64,000 nucleotides of DNA from Pseudomonas orientalis (lineage in GTDB: Bacteria; Pseudomonadota; Gammaproteobacteria; Pseudomonadales; Pseudomonadaceae). The notes below the pieces were generated by a model that was given only the letters and a program-made list of their open reading frames with translations, searched no databases and was not told the origin of the DNA. The translations under genes were made by a program, and so were the position numbers. The stretch covers positions 1,767,001 through 1,831,000 of the forward strand of contig NZ_CP094351.1 in NCBI RefSeq assembly GCF_022807995.1. The letters run 5' to 3'. This document shows, one piece after another, positions 45,082-54,500 of this stretch. Position 1 is the stretch's first letter, and each line of letters starts with the position of its first letter.

Positions 45082-46311
45082 ATGCCCGCCGTCCTCTCCT
45101 TTTCCCTCAAGCAGGCACGCCGCATGGCGCTGGCGGCCCAGGGCTTTTCCGGGCGCCAGCCGCCGGCGCAGAAAAAAGCCGCACACCTTAACCGCCTGAT
45201 CGAACGCCTTGGCGTGCTGCAGATCGACTCGGTCAATGCGGTGGTGCGTTCCCATTACCTGCCGCTGTTTTCTCGCCTGGGCGGTTATTCCCCCTTGATG
45301 CTCGAACAGGCCGCCTGGAGCCAGGGGCGGCGGCGCTCGCTCTTCGAATACTGGGGACACGAGGCCTCGCTGTTGCCCATGGCAATGTTTCCATTGATGC
45401 GCTGGCGCATGGAGCGGGCCAAACAGGGGCGGGGGATTTATGCGCAAATGGCGCGGTTCGGACGTGAGCGACAGGACACTGTCCAGCGCGTTCTGCAGGC
45501 CGTCGAACAGCGGGGCGCATTGGGCGCGGGCAGCTTGTCAACCCGCGAGGAGCGCGCCGGGCCCTGGTGGGATTGGAGTGACGAGAAGCATGCGCTGGAA
45601 TGGCTGTTTGCAGCCGGTCTGGTCACCGTGGCGGGGCGGCGAGGGTTTGAACGCCTGTACGATTTGCCGGAGCGGGTGATCCCCAACGAAATTCTGCAAA
45701 CCTTCGTGGGCGAAGCCGAGGCCCTGCGCGGCTTGTTGTTGCACAGCGCCGGCGCATTGGGCGTGGCCACGGAAAAAGACCTGCGCGATTACTTCCGCCT
45801 CGATCCCGTCGACAGTCGCCAGCGCTTGGCCGAGTTGGTCGAGGAGGGGCAATTGCTGAGTTGCCAGGTGCAGGGCTGGAAGCAGTCCGCGTATTGCCTT
45901 GCGGAGCCGAAAGTGCCACGTAGCGTGCCGGCCAGCGCATTGCTGTCGCCCTTTGATTCGTTGATCTGGGAGCGTGCCCGTACCGAGCGTCTGTTCGATT
46001 TCCGTTACCGCCTTGAAATCTACACCCCACAACACAAGCGGGTGTACGGCTATTACGTGCTGCCGTTTTTGCACAACGAGCGGATCGCTGCGCGCGTTGA
46101 TGTGCGCGCCGAACGGGCCAACGGCTGCCTGGCGGTGCATGCGGTGCACGAGGAGGAGGGGGGGCTGGATGAGCCGGGCATGTTGGCGTTGGCGCTGAAC
46201 CTGCGCCAGATGGCCGATTGGCTGGGGCTGAAACAGGTCAAGCTCAATTGCCAGCGGCCGAGTGCCGCGCGGTTACGCGTGGCAATGCTCAAGATGGATG
46301 CTGGACTTTAG
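45082..46311 (+). CDS. YcaQ/AlkX-like DNA glycosylase (winged-helix)
   Basis: A 409-residue member of the HTH_42 family. The catalytic QxD motif is in RLGVLQIDSVNAVVRSHYLP (near residue 47), and LFEYWGHEASLLP, HALEWLFAAGLVTVAGRRGFERLYDLPERVIP and LLSPFDSLIWERARTERLFDFRYRLEIY are family blocks. E. coli YcaQ removes interstrand crosslinked bases such as nitrogen-mustard adducts. The gene ends directly in a REPIN: the element begins on the base after the TAG. An AAGGAGCC ribosome site precedes the start. Confidence 0.9.
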   Translation: MPAVLSFSLKQARRMALAAQGFSGRQPPAQKKAAHLNRLIERLGVLQIDSVNAVVRSHYLPLFSRLGGYSPLMLEQAAWSQGRRRSLFEYWGHEASLLPMAMFPLMRWRMERAKQGRGIYAQMARFGRERQDTVQRVLQAVEQRGALGAGSLSTREERAGPWWDWSDEKHALEWLFAAGLVTVAGRRGFERLYDLPERVIPNEILQTFVGEAEALRGLLLHSAGALGVATEKDLRDYFRLDPVDSRQRLAELVEEGQLLSCQVQGWKQSAYCLAEPKVPRSVPASALLSPFDSLIWERARTERLFDFRYRLEIYTPQHKRVYGYYVLPFLHNERIAARVDVRAERANGCLAVHAVHEEEGGLDEPGMLALALNLRQMADWLGLKQVKLNCQRPSAARLRVAMLKMDAGL

Positions 46312-46389
46312 GGCGCCATCGGGGGCAAGCCCCCTCCCACAGGGGAATGCGCTCCACATGTGGGAGGGGGCTTGCCCCCGATTGGCGCC
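46312..46389. repeat. REPIN, GGGGGCAAGCCCCCTCCCAC family
   Basis: Arms GGCGCCATCGGGGGCAAGCC and GGCTTGCCCCCGATTGGCGC flank inner CCCTCCCACA/TGTGGGAGGG arms and an 18-bp centre. It abuts the stop codon of the YcaQ-like gene and separates it from the convergent class II DAHP synthase. Confidence 0.9.
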
Positions 46390-46407
46390 GGTCCAGGCGA
46401 CACCCAT

Positions 46408-47754
46408 CTAACGCTTGACCTGTTTCAGGGTTTCGGCAATCAGGAACGCCAGTTCCAGCGACTGATCGGCGTTCATTCGCGGGTCGCAGTGAGTGTGATA
46501 GCGGTCCGACAAACCGTCCTCGGTGATCGGCCGTGCGCCGCCGATGCATTCGGTGACGTTCTGCCCGGTCATCTCGATATGAATGCCGCCGGCATAGCTG
46601 CCTTCAGCCTGGTGGACCTGGAAAAACTCCTTCACTTCGCCAAGGATCTGCGCAAAGTCGCGGGTCTTGTAACCGCTGCTGGCCTTGATGGTATTGCCAT
46701 GCATCGGATCGGAGCTCCACAGCACTTGCTTGCCTTCGCGCTGCACGGCGCGAATCAGCTCCGGCAGGTGGTCGCCAACCTTATTGGCGCCCATGCGTGC
46801 GATCAGGTTCAAGCGGCCAGGGTCGTTGTCCGGATTGAGAATGTCGATCAGGCGGATCAGGTCGTCCGGGTTCATGCTCGGGCCGACCTTGACCCCGATC
46901 GGGTTGTTCACCCCGCGCAGGAATTCGACATGAGCGCCATCCAACTGACGGGTACGGTCGCCAATCCAGAGCATATGGGCCGAGCAGTCGTAGTAGTCGT
47001 TGGTCAGGCTGTCGCGACGCACAAAGGCTTCTTCATAGTTGAGCAGCAACGCTTCGTGAGCGGTGAAGAAGCTGGTCTCGCGCAGTTGCGGCGAATCGTC
47101 CATGCCGCAGGCGCGCATGAAGGCCAGGGTTTCGTCGATGCGGTCGGCCAGTTGGCTGTACTTTTCGGCCAGCGCGGAGTTGGCGATAAAGTCCAGGTTC
47201 CACTTGTGCACCTGGTGCAGGTCGGCGAAGCCGCCCTGGGCAAAGGCGCGCAGCAGGTTAAGGGTGGCGGTGGACTGGTGGTAGCTCTGCAACAGGCGGT
47301 CCGGGTCCGGCACGCGGCTCTTTTCGTCGAAGCCGATGCCATTGACGATATCGCCGCGGTAGGCGGGCAGGGTGACGCCATCGATGGTTTCGTCGTTGGA
47401 CGAGCGCGGCTTGGCGAACTGACCGGCCATGCGTCCGACCTTGACCACCGGGCAGCCGGCGGCGAAGGTCATCACAATCGCCATCTGCAGCAGCACTTTG
47501 AAGGTGTCACGGATTTTCGCGGCGGAGAACTCGGCAAAGCTCTCGGCGCAGTCACCGCCCTGCAGCAGGAAGGCGCGACCCTGGGTCACTTCGGCAAACT
47601 GGCGACGCAATTCGCGGGCTTCTCCGGCAAACACCAGCGGCGGGTAACTGGCCAGGCTCTGCTCCACGTGCAGCAGGTGCGCGGCATCCGGGTACCGGGG
47701 TTGTTGCTGGATCGGCAGGGCACGCCAGCTGTCGGGGCTCCAGGGTTGGCTCAT
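46408..47754 (-). CDS. class II 3-deoxy-7-phosphoheptulonate synthase
   Basis: A 448-residue class II (plant-like) DAHP synthase: [19 protein letters not shown] at the start, [15 protein letters not shown] with the metal-binding Cys, [21 protein letters not shown]-like [11 protein letters not shown], and [10 protein letters not shown] with [17 protein letters not shown] near the end. It catalyses the same reaction as AroG without sequence similarity. Some Pseudomonas class II enzymes feed secondary metabolism and others are primary; this one resembles the housekeeping form. ATGs at 47757 and 47754 are adjacent; I chose the second. Confidence 0.94.
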   Translation of the reverse strand: MSQPWSPDSWRALPIQQQPRYPDAAHLLHVEQSLASYPPLVFAGEARELRRQFAEVTQGRAFLLQGGDCAESFAEFSAAKIRDTFKVLLQMAIVMTFAAGCPVVKVGRMAGQFAKPRSSNDETIDGVTLPAYRGDIVNGIGFDEKSRVPDPDRLLQSYHQSTATLNLLRAFAQGGFADLHQVHKWNLDFIANSALAEKYSQLADRIDETLAFMRACGMDDSPQLRETSFFTAHEALLLNYEEAFVRRDSLTNDYYDCSAHMLWIGDRTRQLDGAHVEFLRGVNNPIGVKVGPSMNPDDLIRLIDILNPDNDPGRLNLIARMGANKVGDHLPELIRAVQREGKQVLWSSDPMHGNTIKASSGYKTRDFAQILGEVKEFFQVHQAEGSYAGGIHIEMTGQNVTECIGGARPITEDGLSDRYHTHCDPRMNADQSLELAFLIAETLKQVKR

Positions 47755-47879
47755 CATGCACTCGTTGGGTAGGTTGAAGTTCGGACGTCAATGTTAGCAG
47801 CAATTAGTGCGTGACCTGCCGACGTCGCTTGGCTGACAATCGCGCACTTTGCCCTGCAGCAAACCCGTTAGGAGTAGTG

Positions 47880-48635
47880 ATGAGCGAGGAGCGTGTGGAG
47901 CGCCTGCTGGCCGAAGTCCATGATGATTTCGGCATGATCCGTGTGCTGGAAGTGGCCGATTACCGTTTTCTCGAATTTGGCGACGCCATCGAGCAAAGTT
48001 GTGTGTTTACCGCCGATCCGAGCTGGCTGGAATACGACTACACCCGCGCGATGTTGATCGGGGCGCTATGCCATGAGCAGCCGGAAAGTGCGCTGTTCCT
48101 CGGCCTGGGTGCCGGCACGCTGACCCAGGCCTGTCTCAAGTTCCTGACGCTTGACGATGTTGAAGCCATCGAGCTGCGCCCCGACGTACCGCGCCTGGCG
48201 ATGGAATATCTGGGGCTGGACGATGATCCGCGCCTGTATATCCGCATCGGCGATGCCCTGCAATTGCTCGAAAGCGCCGAACCTGCCGACCTGATCTTCG
48301 TCGACCTGTACACCGATGTAGGGCCGGGCGTCGGCCACCTGGCCTGGACCTTCCTTGAGAACTGCCAGAAGAAGCTCAACCCCGGCGGTTGGCTGGTGAT
48401 CAACCAGTGGGCCACCGACGATGGCAAGCCGCTGGGCGCGGCGTTGTTGCGTGGGTTGTACCACCGGCATTACTGGGAACTGCCGGTGAAGGAGGGCAAC
48501 GTGATTCTGCTGGTGCCTTCGGAGCTGGATCAGGAGTTGGACCTGGAGGCGCTGGTGTTTCGTGCAGAAGCTTTGGCGCCGCGTCTGGGGTATTCGTTGC
48601 AGGCGTTGATCAAGGCGATTCGACCGGCGACTTAG
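47880..48635 (+). CDS. spermidine synthase-like protein
   Basis: A 251-residue methyltransferase-fold protein. A SpeE-like core is seen: FLGLGAGTLTQACLKFLT is the SAM or decarboxy-SAM loop, VEAIELRPDVPRLA the following acidic strand, and ADLIFVDLYTD the catalytic-strand Asp. It lacks the N-terminal beta domain and several putrescine-binding residues of true spermidine synthase, so substrate is uncertain. AGGAG lies 5 bases before ATG 47880. It is divergent from the class II DAHP synthase. Confidence 0.82.
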   Translation: MSEERVERLLAEVHDDFGMIRVLEVADYRFLEFGDAIEQSCVFTADPSWLEYDYTRAMLIGALCHEQPESALFLGLGAGTLTQACLKFLTLDDVEAIELRPDVPRLAMEYLGLDDDPRLYIRIGDALQLLESAEPADLIFVDLYTDVGPGVGHLAWTFLENCQKKLNPGGWLVINQWATDDGKPLGAALLRGLYHRHYWELPVKEGNVILLVPSELDQELDLEALVFRAEALAPRLGYSLQALIKAIRPAT

Positions 48636-48650
48636 TTGCCTGTACCGACG

Positions 48651-48738
48651 CCATCGGGGGCAAGCCCCCTCCCACACTTGGAATGCATTTCAAATGTGGG
48701 AGGGGCGGTGCGACGATTCGACTTGCCCCCGATGAGGC
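48651..48738. repeat. REPIN with a 16-bp insertion in the right arm
   Basis: The left arm GCCATCGGGGGCAAGCCCCC is normal. In the right arm GTGGGAGGGG is separated from CTTGCCCCCGATGAGGC by CGGTGCGACGATTCGA (48706-48721); in the other copies these parts are contiguous. It lies between the convergent SpeE-like and crotonase genes. Confidence 0.85.
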
Positions 48739-48751
48739 CAGTACTGCCAAG

Positions 48752-49543
48752 TCAAATACCCTTGAACACCCCCGGCCGCTTCTCGATCATCGCTCGCACG
48801 CCTTCCTTGGCATCCTCGCTGTTGAGCAATTTATCCACCATCGGCGGCAATGCGGCCGCCGCCACGGTCTCGCCTTCCGTGTGTGCCAACCGCGCCGACA
48901 TCAGTGTCGCCTGCACGCCAAGCGGCGCCTGGCGTGCGATGCGATTGGCCAATTCAATGGCGCGGGGCAGCAGGTCTTCGCTGGCCATCACTTCCTGCAC
49001 CAGGCCCAGACGCAGGGCTTCATGGGCGTCGAACTCGTCGCCGGTCAGCAACCAGCGCATCGCATTGCCCCAGCCGGCGATCTGATGAAAGCGTAATGTC
49101 GCGCCGCCGAACGGAAAGATCCCACGCTGCACTTCCATCTGTGCGAAGCGGGTGTTGCTGGCGCAAAGGTTGATATCCGCCGCCAGCATCAGTTCGATGC
49201 CGATGGTCAGGCAATAGCCATGGACGGCAACGATCACCGGCTTATTGACCCTGGGGCCTGCGAACACGCCCCAGGGGTCGCAGCCGCCCAGGGGCGGTTG
49301 CCAGCCGCCGGCCATTACGCCGCTGACATTGGCCAGGTCGAGTCCGGCGGTGAAGTGGTCGCCATGGGCAAACACCACGGCAACTCGCGCATCATCGTTT
49401 CGATCAAAATCGCCATAGGCCATGCTCAGTTCGTTGAGCAGGTCCAGGTCGAAAGCATTTCGCTTGGCCACTCGATCCAGTCCCAACAGCAGGACATGAC
49501 CCTGGAGTTCACGGCTGACGCGGCTGGTACTGGCTTGATTCAT
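48752..49543 (-). CDS. crotonase / enoyl-CoA hydratase family protein
   Basis: A 263-residue crotonase from ATG 49543. The oxyanion-hole blocks are FAHGDHFTAGLDLANV and VAVHGYCLTIGIELMLAADINLCA, then FAQMEVQRGIFPFGGATLRF. The catalytic glutamates of true enoyl-CoA hydratase are not both obvious: the second block has GIFPFGGA where ECH has Glu. The physiological CoA substrate is therefore open. A longer upstream frame starting at 49660 is not credible. It converges with the SpeE-like gene. Confidence 0.87.
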   Translation of the reverse strand: MNQASTSRVSRELQGHVLLLGLDRVAKRNAFDLDLLNELSMAYGDFDRNDDARVAVVFAHGDHFTAGLDLANVSGVMAGGWQPPLGGCDPWGVFAGPRVNKPVIVAVHGYCLTIGIELMLAADINLCASNTRFAQMEVQRGIFPFGGATLRFHQIAGWGNAMRWLLTGDEFDAHEALRLGLVQEVMASEDLLPRAIELANRIARQAPLGVQATLMSARLAHTEGETVAAAALPPMVDKLLNSEDAKEGVRAMIEKRPGVFKGI

Positions 49544-49739
49544 CGGGTGTGCCCTCGGGCGCGGATGGGGTTTCAGACCAAAGGGCTGGCCTGGACAGGT
49601 GAATCGTTTAAGCGTGATAACCAACAGGGCCGGGCTTGTGAAAAATAGACCCTGGCGCACTTATCTGCAAAGGCTGTGACACCGCACGGTTTCTCAGTGT
49701 TTTGCGATAAAAAAAGCTCCCTTTTTCAGCTATTTCCGG

Positions 49740-49965
49740 TATAGTGCGCGCCGGCCTTTAACCGGGCCGCGTTTAGGTAGCGCAATTCCCCGAAGTCAGC
49801 TTCGGCTGCACGTCCGCACAGCGGACTCTCCCTTGACGAATCTTTTTCATTCATTCGTTTTCGCAAATCCCCGCCGACAAAGCAGCCAGGGCGACTCTTG
49901 AGTCTCAACACGGCATGCGCAGCTTTGGAGCATGGGTCTTTGCGGATGCACTTAGAGGCAGACCC
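49740..49965 (+). promoter_or_regulatory. promoter and long structured 5' leader of deaD
   Basis: A TCCGGTATAGT extended -10 like element (TATAGT at 49740-49745) implies a leader of about 210 nucleotides. Hairpins follow: CCGAA-GTCAGC-TTCGG (49790-49805), GTCCGC-ACA-GCGGAC (49812-49826) and the start-codon hairpin (49931-49968). A pyrimidine-rich stretch (CTTTTTCATTCATTCG) lies between. The crotonase gene is transcribed away on the other strand. Confidence 0.6.
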
Positions 49966-49968
49966 ATG
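49931..49968 (+). promoter_or_regulatory. hairpin enclosing the deaD ribosome site and start codon
   Basis: CATGGGTCT (49931-49939) is perfectly complementary to AGACCCATG (49960-49968), which contains the deaD ATG (49966-49968). The 20-base loop holds the Shine-Dalgarno AGAGG (49954-49958). Nine contiguous base pairs would bury the start codon, so opening this helix should control translation. Confidence 0.65.
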
Positions 49969-51639
49969 ACCCAGGAAACCGGCGGCTTCGCCGCTTTTAA
50001 TCTCAACCCGAACATTCTCGCCGCTGTCATCGCGACTGGCTACGAAGAACCTTCGGCTATTCAGCAGCAATCGATCCCGATCATCATGGCCGGCCAGGAC
50101 ATGATTGGCCAGGCGCAAACCGGTACCGGTAAAACCGCCGCGTTCGCCCTGCCTATTCTGCATTGCATCGATCCTGCCAAGCGCGAGCCGCAAGCCCTGA
50201 TCCTGGCGCCAACCCGTGAGTTGGCGCTGCAAGTAGCAACCGCTTTCGAAACCTACGCCAAGCAAATGCCAGGTGTAACCGTTGTGGCCGTTTACGGCGG
50301 CGCGCCCATGGGCCCACAACTGAAAGCCATCCGTAACGGCGCACAGATCGTTGTCGCCACCCCGGGCCGTCTGTGCGACCACCTGCGTCGTGACGAGAAA
50401 GTCCTGTCGACCGTGAACCACCTGGTTCTCGACGAAGCCGACGAAATGTTGAAGCTGGGCTTCATGGATGACCTGGAAGTCATCTTCAAGGCACTGCCAC
50501 CGACCCGTCAGACCGTGCTGTTCTCGGCCACCCTGCCGCAGTCGATCCGCGCCATTGCCGAACGCCACCTGCGCGATCCGCAACATGTGAAGATCCAGAC
50601 CAAGACCCAGACCGTTACCGCGATCGAACAGGCTCACCTGTTGGTTCACGCTGACCAGAAGACCTCGGCTGTACTGAGCCTGCTGGAAGTCGAAGATTTC
50701 GATGCGCTGATCATGTTCGTGCGCACCAAGCAAGCCACCCTGGACCTGGCCAGCGCCCTGGAAGCCAAAGGCTACAAGGCCGCTGCGCTGAACGGTGACA
50801 TCGCCCAGAACCAGCGTGAGCGCGTGATCGACTCCCTCAAGGATGGCCGTCTGGACATCGTTGTGGCGACCGACGTTGCCGCTCGTGGCCTTGACGTTCC
50901 ACGTATCACCCACGTGTTCAACGTTGACATGCCTTACGATCCTGAATCCTACGTTCACCGTATCGGCCGTACCGGCCGTGCCGGTCGCGAGGGCCGTGCA
51001 CTGCTGCTGGTGACTCCGCGTGAGCGCCGCATGCTGCAAGTGATCGAGCGTGTAACCGGTCAGAAAGTTGCCGAAGTGCGTCTGCCGGACGCCCAGGCCG
51101 TTCTCGATGCGCGCATCAAGAAATTGACCAACAGCCTGGCGCCACTGGTGGCTGACGCTGAATCGACCCACGGCGACCTGCTGGACCGCCTGACCGCCGA
51201 TATCGGTTGCACCCCGCGTGCCCTGGCTGCAGCGTTGCTGCGCAAAGCCACCAACGGTCAGGCCCTGACCCTGGCAGCCATCGAGAAAGAACGCCCACTG
51301 GTACCGAACAACGCGCCACGCGGTGATCGTCCAGAGCGTACCGGCGACCGTCCGGACCGTGGTGATCGCGAGCGTCGTGCTCCGGTTCCATTGGCCGAAG
51401 GTCGTGCGCGTTGCCGTACCGCGCTGGGCGCGCGTGACGGTATCGCCGCCAAGAACCTGCTGGGCGCTATCCTCAACGAGGGTGGCCTGGCACGTGAAGC
51501 CATTGGTCGCATCCAGGTCCGTGACAGCTTCTCCCTGGTGGAGCTGCCGGAAGATGGTCTGGAAAAACTGCTGGCCAAGCTGAAAGACACTCGCGTTGCC
51601 GGCAAGCAGTTGAAGCTGCGTCGCTACCGCGAAGATTGA
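49966..51639 (+). CDS. deaD: DEAD-box RNA helicase DeaD/CsdA
   Basis: A 557-residue helicase. Core motifs: Q motif (FAAFNLNPNILAAVIATGYEEPSAIQQQ), I AQTGTGKTAAF, Ia APTRELALQ, II VLDEADEML, III FSATLP, IV IMFVRTKQ, V ARGLDV and VI HRIGRTGRAGR. After the core come a dimerisation-like segment, an Arg/Asp/Gly-rich spacer (RGDRPERTGDRPDRGDRERR) and a DbpA-type RNA-binding domain (LLGAILNEGGLAREAIGRIQ onward). DeaD unwinds structured RNA in ribosome assembly and mRNA decay in the cold. Its start is enclosed by a hairpin; codon usage is highly biased. Confidence 0.95.
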   Translation: MTQETGGFAAFNLNPNILAAVIATGYEEPSAIQQQSIPIIMAGQDMIGQAQTGTGKTAAFALPILHCIDPAKREPQALILAPTRELALQVATAFETYAKQMPGVTVVAVYGGAPMGPQLKAIRNGAQIVVATPGRLCDHLRRDEKVLSTVNHLVLDEADEMLKLGFMDDLEVIFKALPPTRQTVLFSATLPQSIRAIAERHLRDPQHVKIQTKTQTVTAIEQAHLLVHADQKTSAVLSLLEVEDFDALIMFVRTKQATLDLASALEAKGYKAAALNGDIAQNQRERVIDSLKDGRLDIVVATDVAARGLDVPRITHVFNVDMPYDPESYVHRIGRTGRAGREGRALLLVTPRERRMLQVIERVTGQKVAEVRLPDAQAVLDARIKKLTNSLAPLVADAESTHGDLLDRLTADIGCTPRALAAALLRKATNGQALTLAAIEKERPLVPNNAPRGDRPERTGDRPDRGDRERRAPVPLAEGRARCRTALGARDGIAAKNLLGAILNEGGLAREAIGRIQVRDSFSLVELPEDGLEKLLAKLKDTRVAGKQLKLRRYRED

Positions 51640-51667
51640 TCCGCCCCTGGGCTGATTGATCGCACAT

Positions 51668-51699
51668 AAAAAATCCCCGACTGGTTCGGGGATTTTTTT
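51668..51699 (+). terminator. rho-independent terminator of deaD
   Basis: AAAAAATCCCCGA and TCGGGGATTTTTTT form an A/T-flanked stem with CTGGT loop 29 bp after the deaD stop. The A-run lets it serve the convergent ygiD gene also. Confidence 0.93.
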
Positions 51700-51744
51700 A
51701 TGCCTGGAACTTATGACCAGTAATTGATCGGTGTGGGACGGGCG

Positions 51745-52512
51745 TCAGCCAAAACGATAGATGTCCATGCCAAGGGCGCCCAGTGTGAAGCCTTGGTGCG
51801 CTACGCTGAAATCTGCGCCTGCACCGCGCGCGAAGTACAACGGCAACAAATGTTCATCGCTGGGATGGCTGCGTATGGCGTGAGGGGCCTGTCGACGATA
51901 ATCGTGCAACGCGGTTTCATCATTGGCCGCCAGCTTGTCGACAACCCAGTCGCGGAACTCCAGTGCCCATGGCGTGATGGTCTCAGGCCCTGCACGCCAG
52001 TCCAGTTCGCCCAGGTTATGGGTGATGCTGCCGGAGCCGATCAACAACACGCCTTGCTCGCGCAGGCCGGCGAGCGCATGCCCAACCCGGGTCTGGAGCG
52101 CCGGGCCCATGCGGCTGGGCAGCGACACTTGCACCACCGGGATATCCGCCGCCGGATACATCAGCGACAGTGGCACCCAGGTGCCGTGGTCGAAGGGGCG
52201 GCGCTCATCGATGTGCGCGCCTAAGCCATCGGCATGCAGCAGCTCGACGATGTCAGTGGCCAGCTGTGGGTCGCCCGGCGCTGGATACTGCACGGCAAAC
52301 AGCTCGCGGGGGAAGCCGCCGAAGTCGTGCCAGGTTTCTGGGGCGGCGCTGCCGCTGACCAGTAATTCGCGGCTCTCCCAATGCGCCGATACCACCACAA
52401 TCGCCTTTGGGCGGGGCAGTTCGGCCGCCAGACGTTGCAGTGCCGGGCCGCTGGCGCCGGGTTGCAGGGCGAGCATGGGCGAACCGTGGGAGATAAACAG
52501 GCTGGGAAGCAT
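51745..52512 (-). CDS. ygiD: extradiol dioxygenase YgiD/DODA type
   Basis: A 255-residue class III extradiol dioxygenase of the 4,5-DOPA-dioxygenase family. Zinc-ligand motifs are LFISHGSPML, VVSAHWES and GSGSITHNLGEL, with DHGTWVPLSLMYP between. In bacteria such enzymes open catecholic rings such as DOPA or caffeate, and the natural substrate is uncertain. ATG 52512 has AGGA about 8 bases upstream, preferable to in-frame ATGs at 52530 and 52536. It converges with deaD and is divergent from tpm. Confidence 0.9.
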   Translation of the reverse strand: MLPSLFISHGSPMLALQPGASGPALQRLAAELPRPKAIVVVSAHWESRELLVSGSAAPETWHDFGGFPRELFAVQYPAPGDPQLATDIVELLHADGLGAHIDERRPFDHGTWVPLSLMYPAADIPVVQVSLPSRMGPALQTRVGHALAGLREQGVLLIGSGSITHNLGELDWRAGPETITPWALEFRDWVVDKLAANDETALHDYRRQAPHAIRSHPSDEHLLPLYFARGAGADFSVAHQGFTLGALGMDIYRFG

Positions 52513-52615
52513 AGGATGGGTCCTGGGCATTAACATAGGCCCATTTTCAGACAGATCATCAATCAGAATCTAATATAAGTTTTAGCGCCTTTTGATCGAA
52601 TTTCCGAGGTGATTC

Positions 52616-53245
52616 ATGGAACCTGAGTTTTGGCGGGACCGTTGGGCACGCAACCAGATTGGCTTTCATTTGCCTGAGGTTAACCCTTATCTGCAGCGAT
52701 ATTGGTCGCAGTTGGGAGTGGCGGGCGGGGCCAAGGTGCTGGTGCCGTTGTGTGGCAAAAGCCTGGATCTGGTATGGCTGGCCAGTCAGGGCTACCACGT
52801 GATGGGTGTGGAACTGTCCGAGCAGGCGGTTGAGGCGTTCTTCAGCGAGCAGGGGCTGGCGCCGCAGATCAGCCAACGGGGCGGCTTCAAGGTGTACCAG
52901 ACGAGCCTGATCGAAGTGTGGTGTGGGGATTTCTTCGCCCTCGACGCACAGTCAGTCGCTGATTGCAGTGCGCTGTATGACCGCGCAGCGTTGATCGCAT
53001 TGCCGCCGTTGATGCGGGCGCAATACACCGAACGCCTCAATGCGTTGCTGGGCAGTGGCGCCAAAGGCTTGTTGATTACGCTCGATTACGACCAGATGCG
53101 AAAGGCCGGGCCGCCCTTTGCGGTCAGCGATGACGAAGTGCACGTGTTGCTCGGCGGACACTGGGCGTTGGACAGGCTCGAAGAACAGGACATTCAGGGC
53201 GAGAGCTGGAAGTTCGAGCGGGTTTACCGGTTGACCAAGGTCTGA
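52616..53245 (+). CDS. tpm: thiopurine S-methyltransferase family
   Basis: A 209-residue TPMT-like methyltransferase. Diagnostic blocks are [42 protein letters not shown] (the SAM loop) and [11 protein letters not shown], then [14 protein letters not shown]. It methylates aromatic thiols, and in Pseudomonas related enzymes detoxify selenite and tellurite by forming volatile methyl derivatives. It is a few residues shorter than the typical 217. GAGGT stands before ATG, and a strong terminator follows. Confidence 0.93.
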   Translation: MEPEFWRDRWARNQIGFHLPEVNPYLQRYWSQLGVAGGAKVLVPLCGKSLDLVWLASQGYHVMGVELSEQAVEAFFSEQGLAPQISQRGGFKVYQTSLIEVWCGDFFALDAQSVADCSALYDRAALIALPPLMRAQYTERLNALLGSGAKGLLITLDYDQMRKAGPPFAVSDDEVHVLLGGHWALDRLEEQDIQGESWKFERVYRLTKV

Positions 53246-53255
53246 ATCGCGCCCA

Positions 53256-53287
53256 CAAAAAAGGGGCGATCCAATCGCCCCTTTTCG
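53256..53287. terminator. terminator between tpm and htpX
   Basis: AAAAAAGGGGCGAT and ATCGCCCCTTTT flank a CCA loop: a stem with A- and T-runs 11 bp after the tpm stop. It can serve both convergent genes. Confidence 0.9.
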
Positions 53288-53308
53288 GCTTACCCGGCCT
53301 CAGCCTTA

Positions 53309-54196
53309 TCAGCCGCGACGACGCAGCGCGTCGATCCGCTCTTCCAGCGGCGGGTGACTCATGAACATACGCGCCAGGCCTTGCTTGATGCCACCGTTGA
53401 TGCCGAAGGCGGTCAGGCTGTCCGGCATATGCACCGGCAGGCCTTGTTCGGAGCGCAGGCGCTGCAGTGCGCCGATCATCGCGCTGGTGCCCGCCAGGCG
53501 TGCGCCGGCTTCGTCTGCGCGGAACTCACGTTTACGCGAGAACCACATAACGATGGCGCTGGCCAGGAAGCCCAGGACCAGTTCGGCGAAGATCGTCGCC
53601 ACGAAGTAGGCAATACCGCGGCCTTCTTCGTTCTTGAAGATCACCTTGTCGACGAAGTTACCGATGATCCGTGCAAAGAACATCACGAAGGTATTCACCA
53701 CGCCCTGCACCAGCGCGAGGGTGACCATGTCGCCATTGGCCACGTGGCCGATCTCGTGTGCCAGCACCGCTTTGACTTCGTCCGGCGAGAAACGCTCCAG
53801 CAGGCCCTGGCTGACGGCGACCAGTGCGTCGTTCTTGTTCCAGCCGGTGGCGAACGCGTTGGCCTCATAAGCAGGGAAAATCCCTACCTCGGGCATTTTG
53901 ATGCCTGCTTCTTGAGACAACTGCTCCACAGTTTGCATCAGCCATTGTTCATGGCGAGTGCGTGGTTGAGTGATGATCTGGGTGCTGGTGCTCATTTTCG
54001 CCATCCACTTGGAGATGAACAGCGAGAACAGCGAACCGGCAAAACCAAAGACCGCACAGAAAATCAGCAGCTGATTGAGGTTCAGATCAACCCCGTTGGC
54101 CGCCATGAACCCATTGAAGCCAAAAAGGCTCAGGGTGACGCTGGCAATCAGTACGACTGCCAGGTTAGTGGCCAAGAACAGCAGGATGCGCATCAT
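53309..54196 (-). CDS. htpX: inner-membrane zinc protease HtpX
   Basis: A 295-residue M48 membrane protease. Two helices at 7-25 and 38-60 precede the cytoplasmic catalytic site [15 protein letters not shown] (HExxH near residue 145); a second helix pair at 160-220 and the zinc-binding Glu region [18 protein letters not shown] follow. It degrades misfolded inner-membrane proteins with FtsH. AGGAGA lies upstream. The MMRI start agrees with the E. coli protein. Confidence 0.95.
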   Translation of the reverse strand: MMRILLFLATNLAVVLIASVTLSLFGFNGFMAANGVDLNLNQLLIFCAVFGFAGSLFSLFISKWMAKMSTSTQIITQPRTRHEQWLMQTVEQLSQEAGIKMPEVGIFPAYEANAFATGWNKNDALVAVSQGLLERFSPDEVKAVLAHEIGHVANGDMVTLALVQGVVNTFVMFFARIIGNFVDKVIFKNEEGRGIAYFVATIFAELVLGFLASAIVMWFSRKREFRADEAGARLAGTSAMIGALQRLRSEQGLPVHMPDSLTAFGINGGIKQGLARMFMSHPPLEERIDALRRRG

Positions 54197-54500
54197 GGTT
54201 GTAGAGTTCTCCTCATGCTTAATATGTCGCTTACTGCGGGGTATATAAGGTGCGGCCTGGGGTGATTCAACCGAGCGACTATTTCAAACTGTGTCCTACA
54301 GCGAAAATGTAGCGCCTTGAAGGGAATTTCCCACAAAAAATCCTTTGCCGATTAGCCGCCTGGCGTGTCGCACGTCCCGTTAACACTAGGGCAGGGCGGC
54401 TGGCGCGATGCCATCTTCCGGTCCGAGACCCTCATTGCCAGAGAAGTGTTGCCAGATAATCGCTGTAAGACCAAATGAGAGTCGGACGGCAGCCTTTCCC
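54197..54500. other. 304-bp intergenic region, htpX-alaA
   Basis: No coding frame, repeat or clear terminator is visible. The right end (TTCACACTGTGTCC-like and AT-rich 54237-54350) should contain the htpX promoter on the minus strand; the left end of alaA's transcript finishes here without an obvious hairpin. Confidence 0.4.

Noticed and set aside
46360-47772. A 470-codon open frame antisense to the class II DAHP synthase
   Set aside because: The minus-strand protein has full family homology from start to end; the plus-strand frame is a by-product of GC-biased third codon positions and has no recognisable domains.
49726-51171. 481-codon antisense frame opposite deaD
   Set aside because: Gly/His/Gln-rich without domains; the deaD frame shows all helicase motifs and biased codons.
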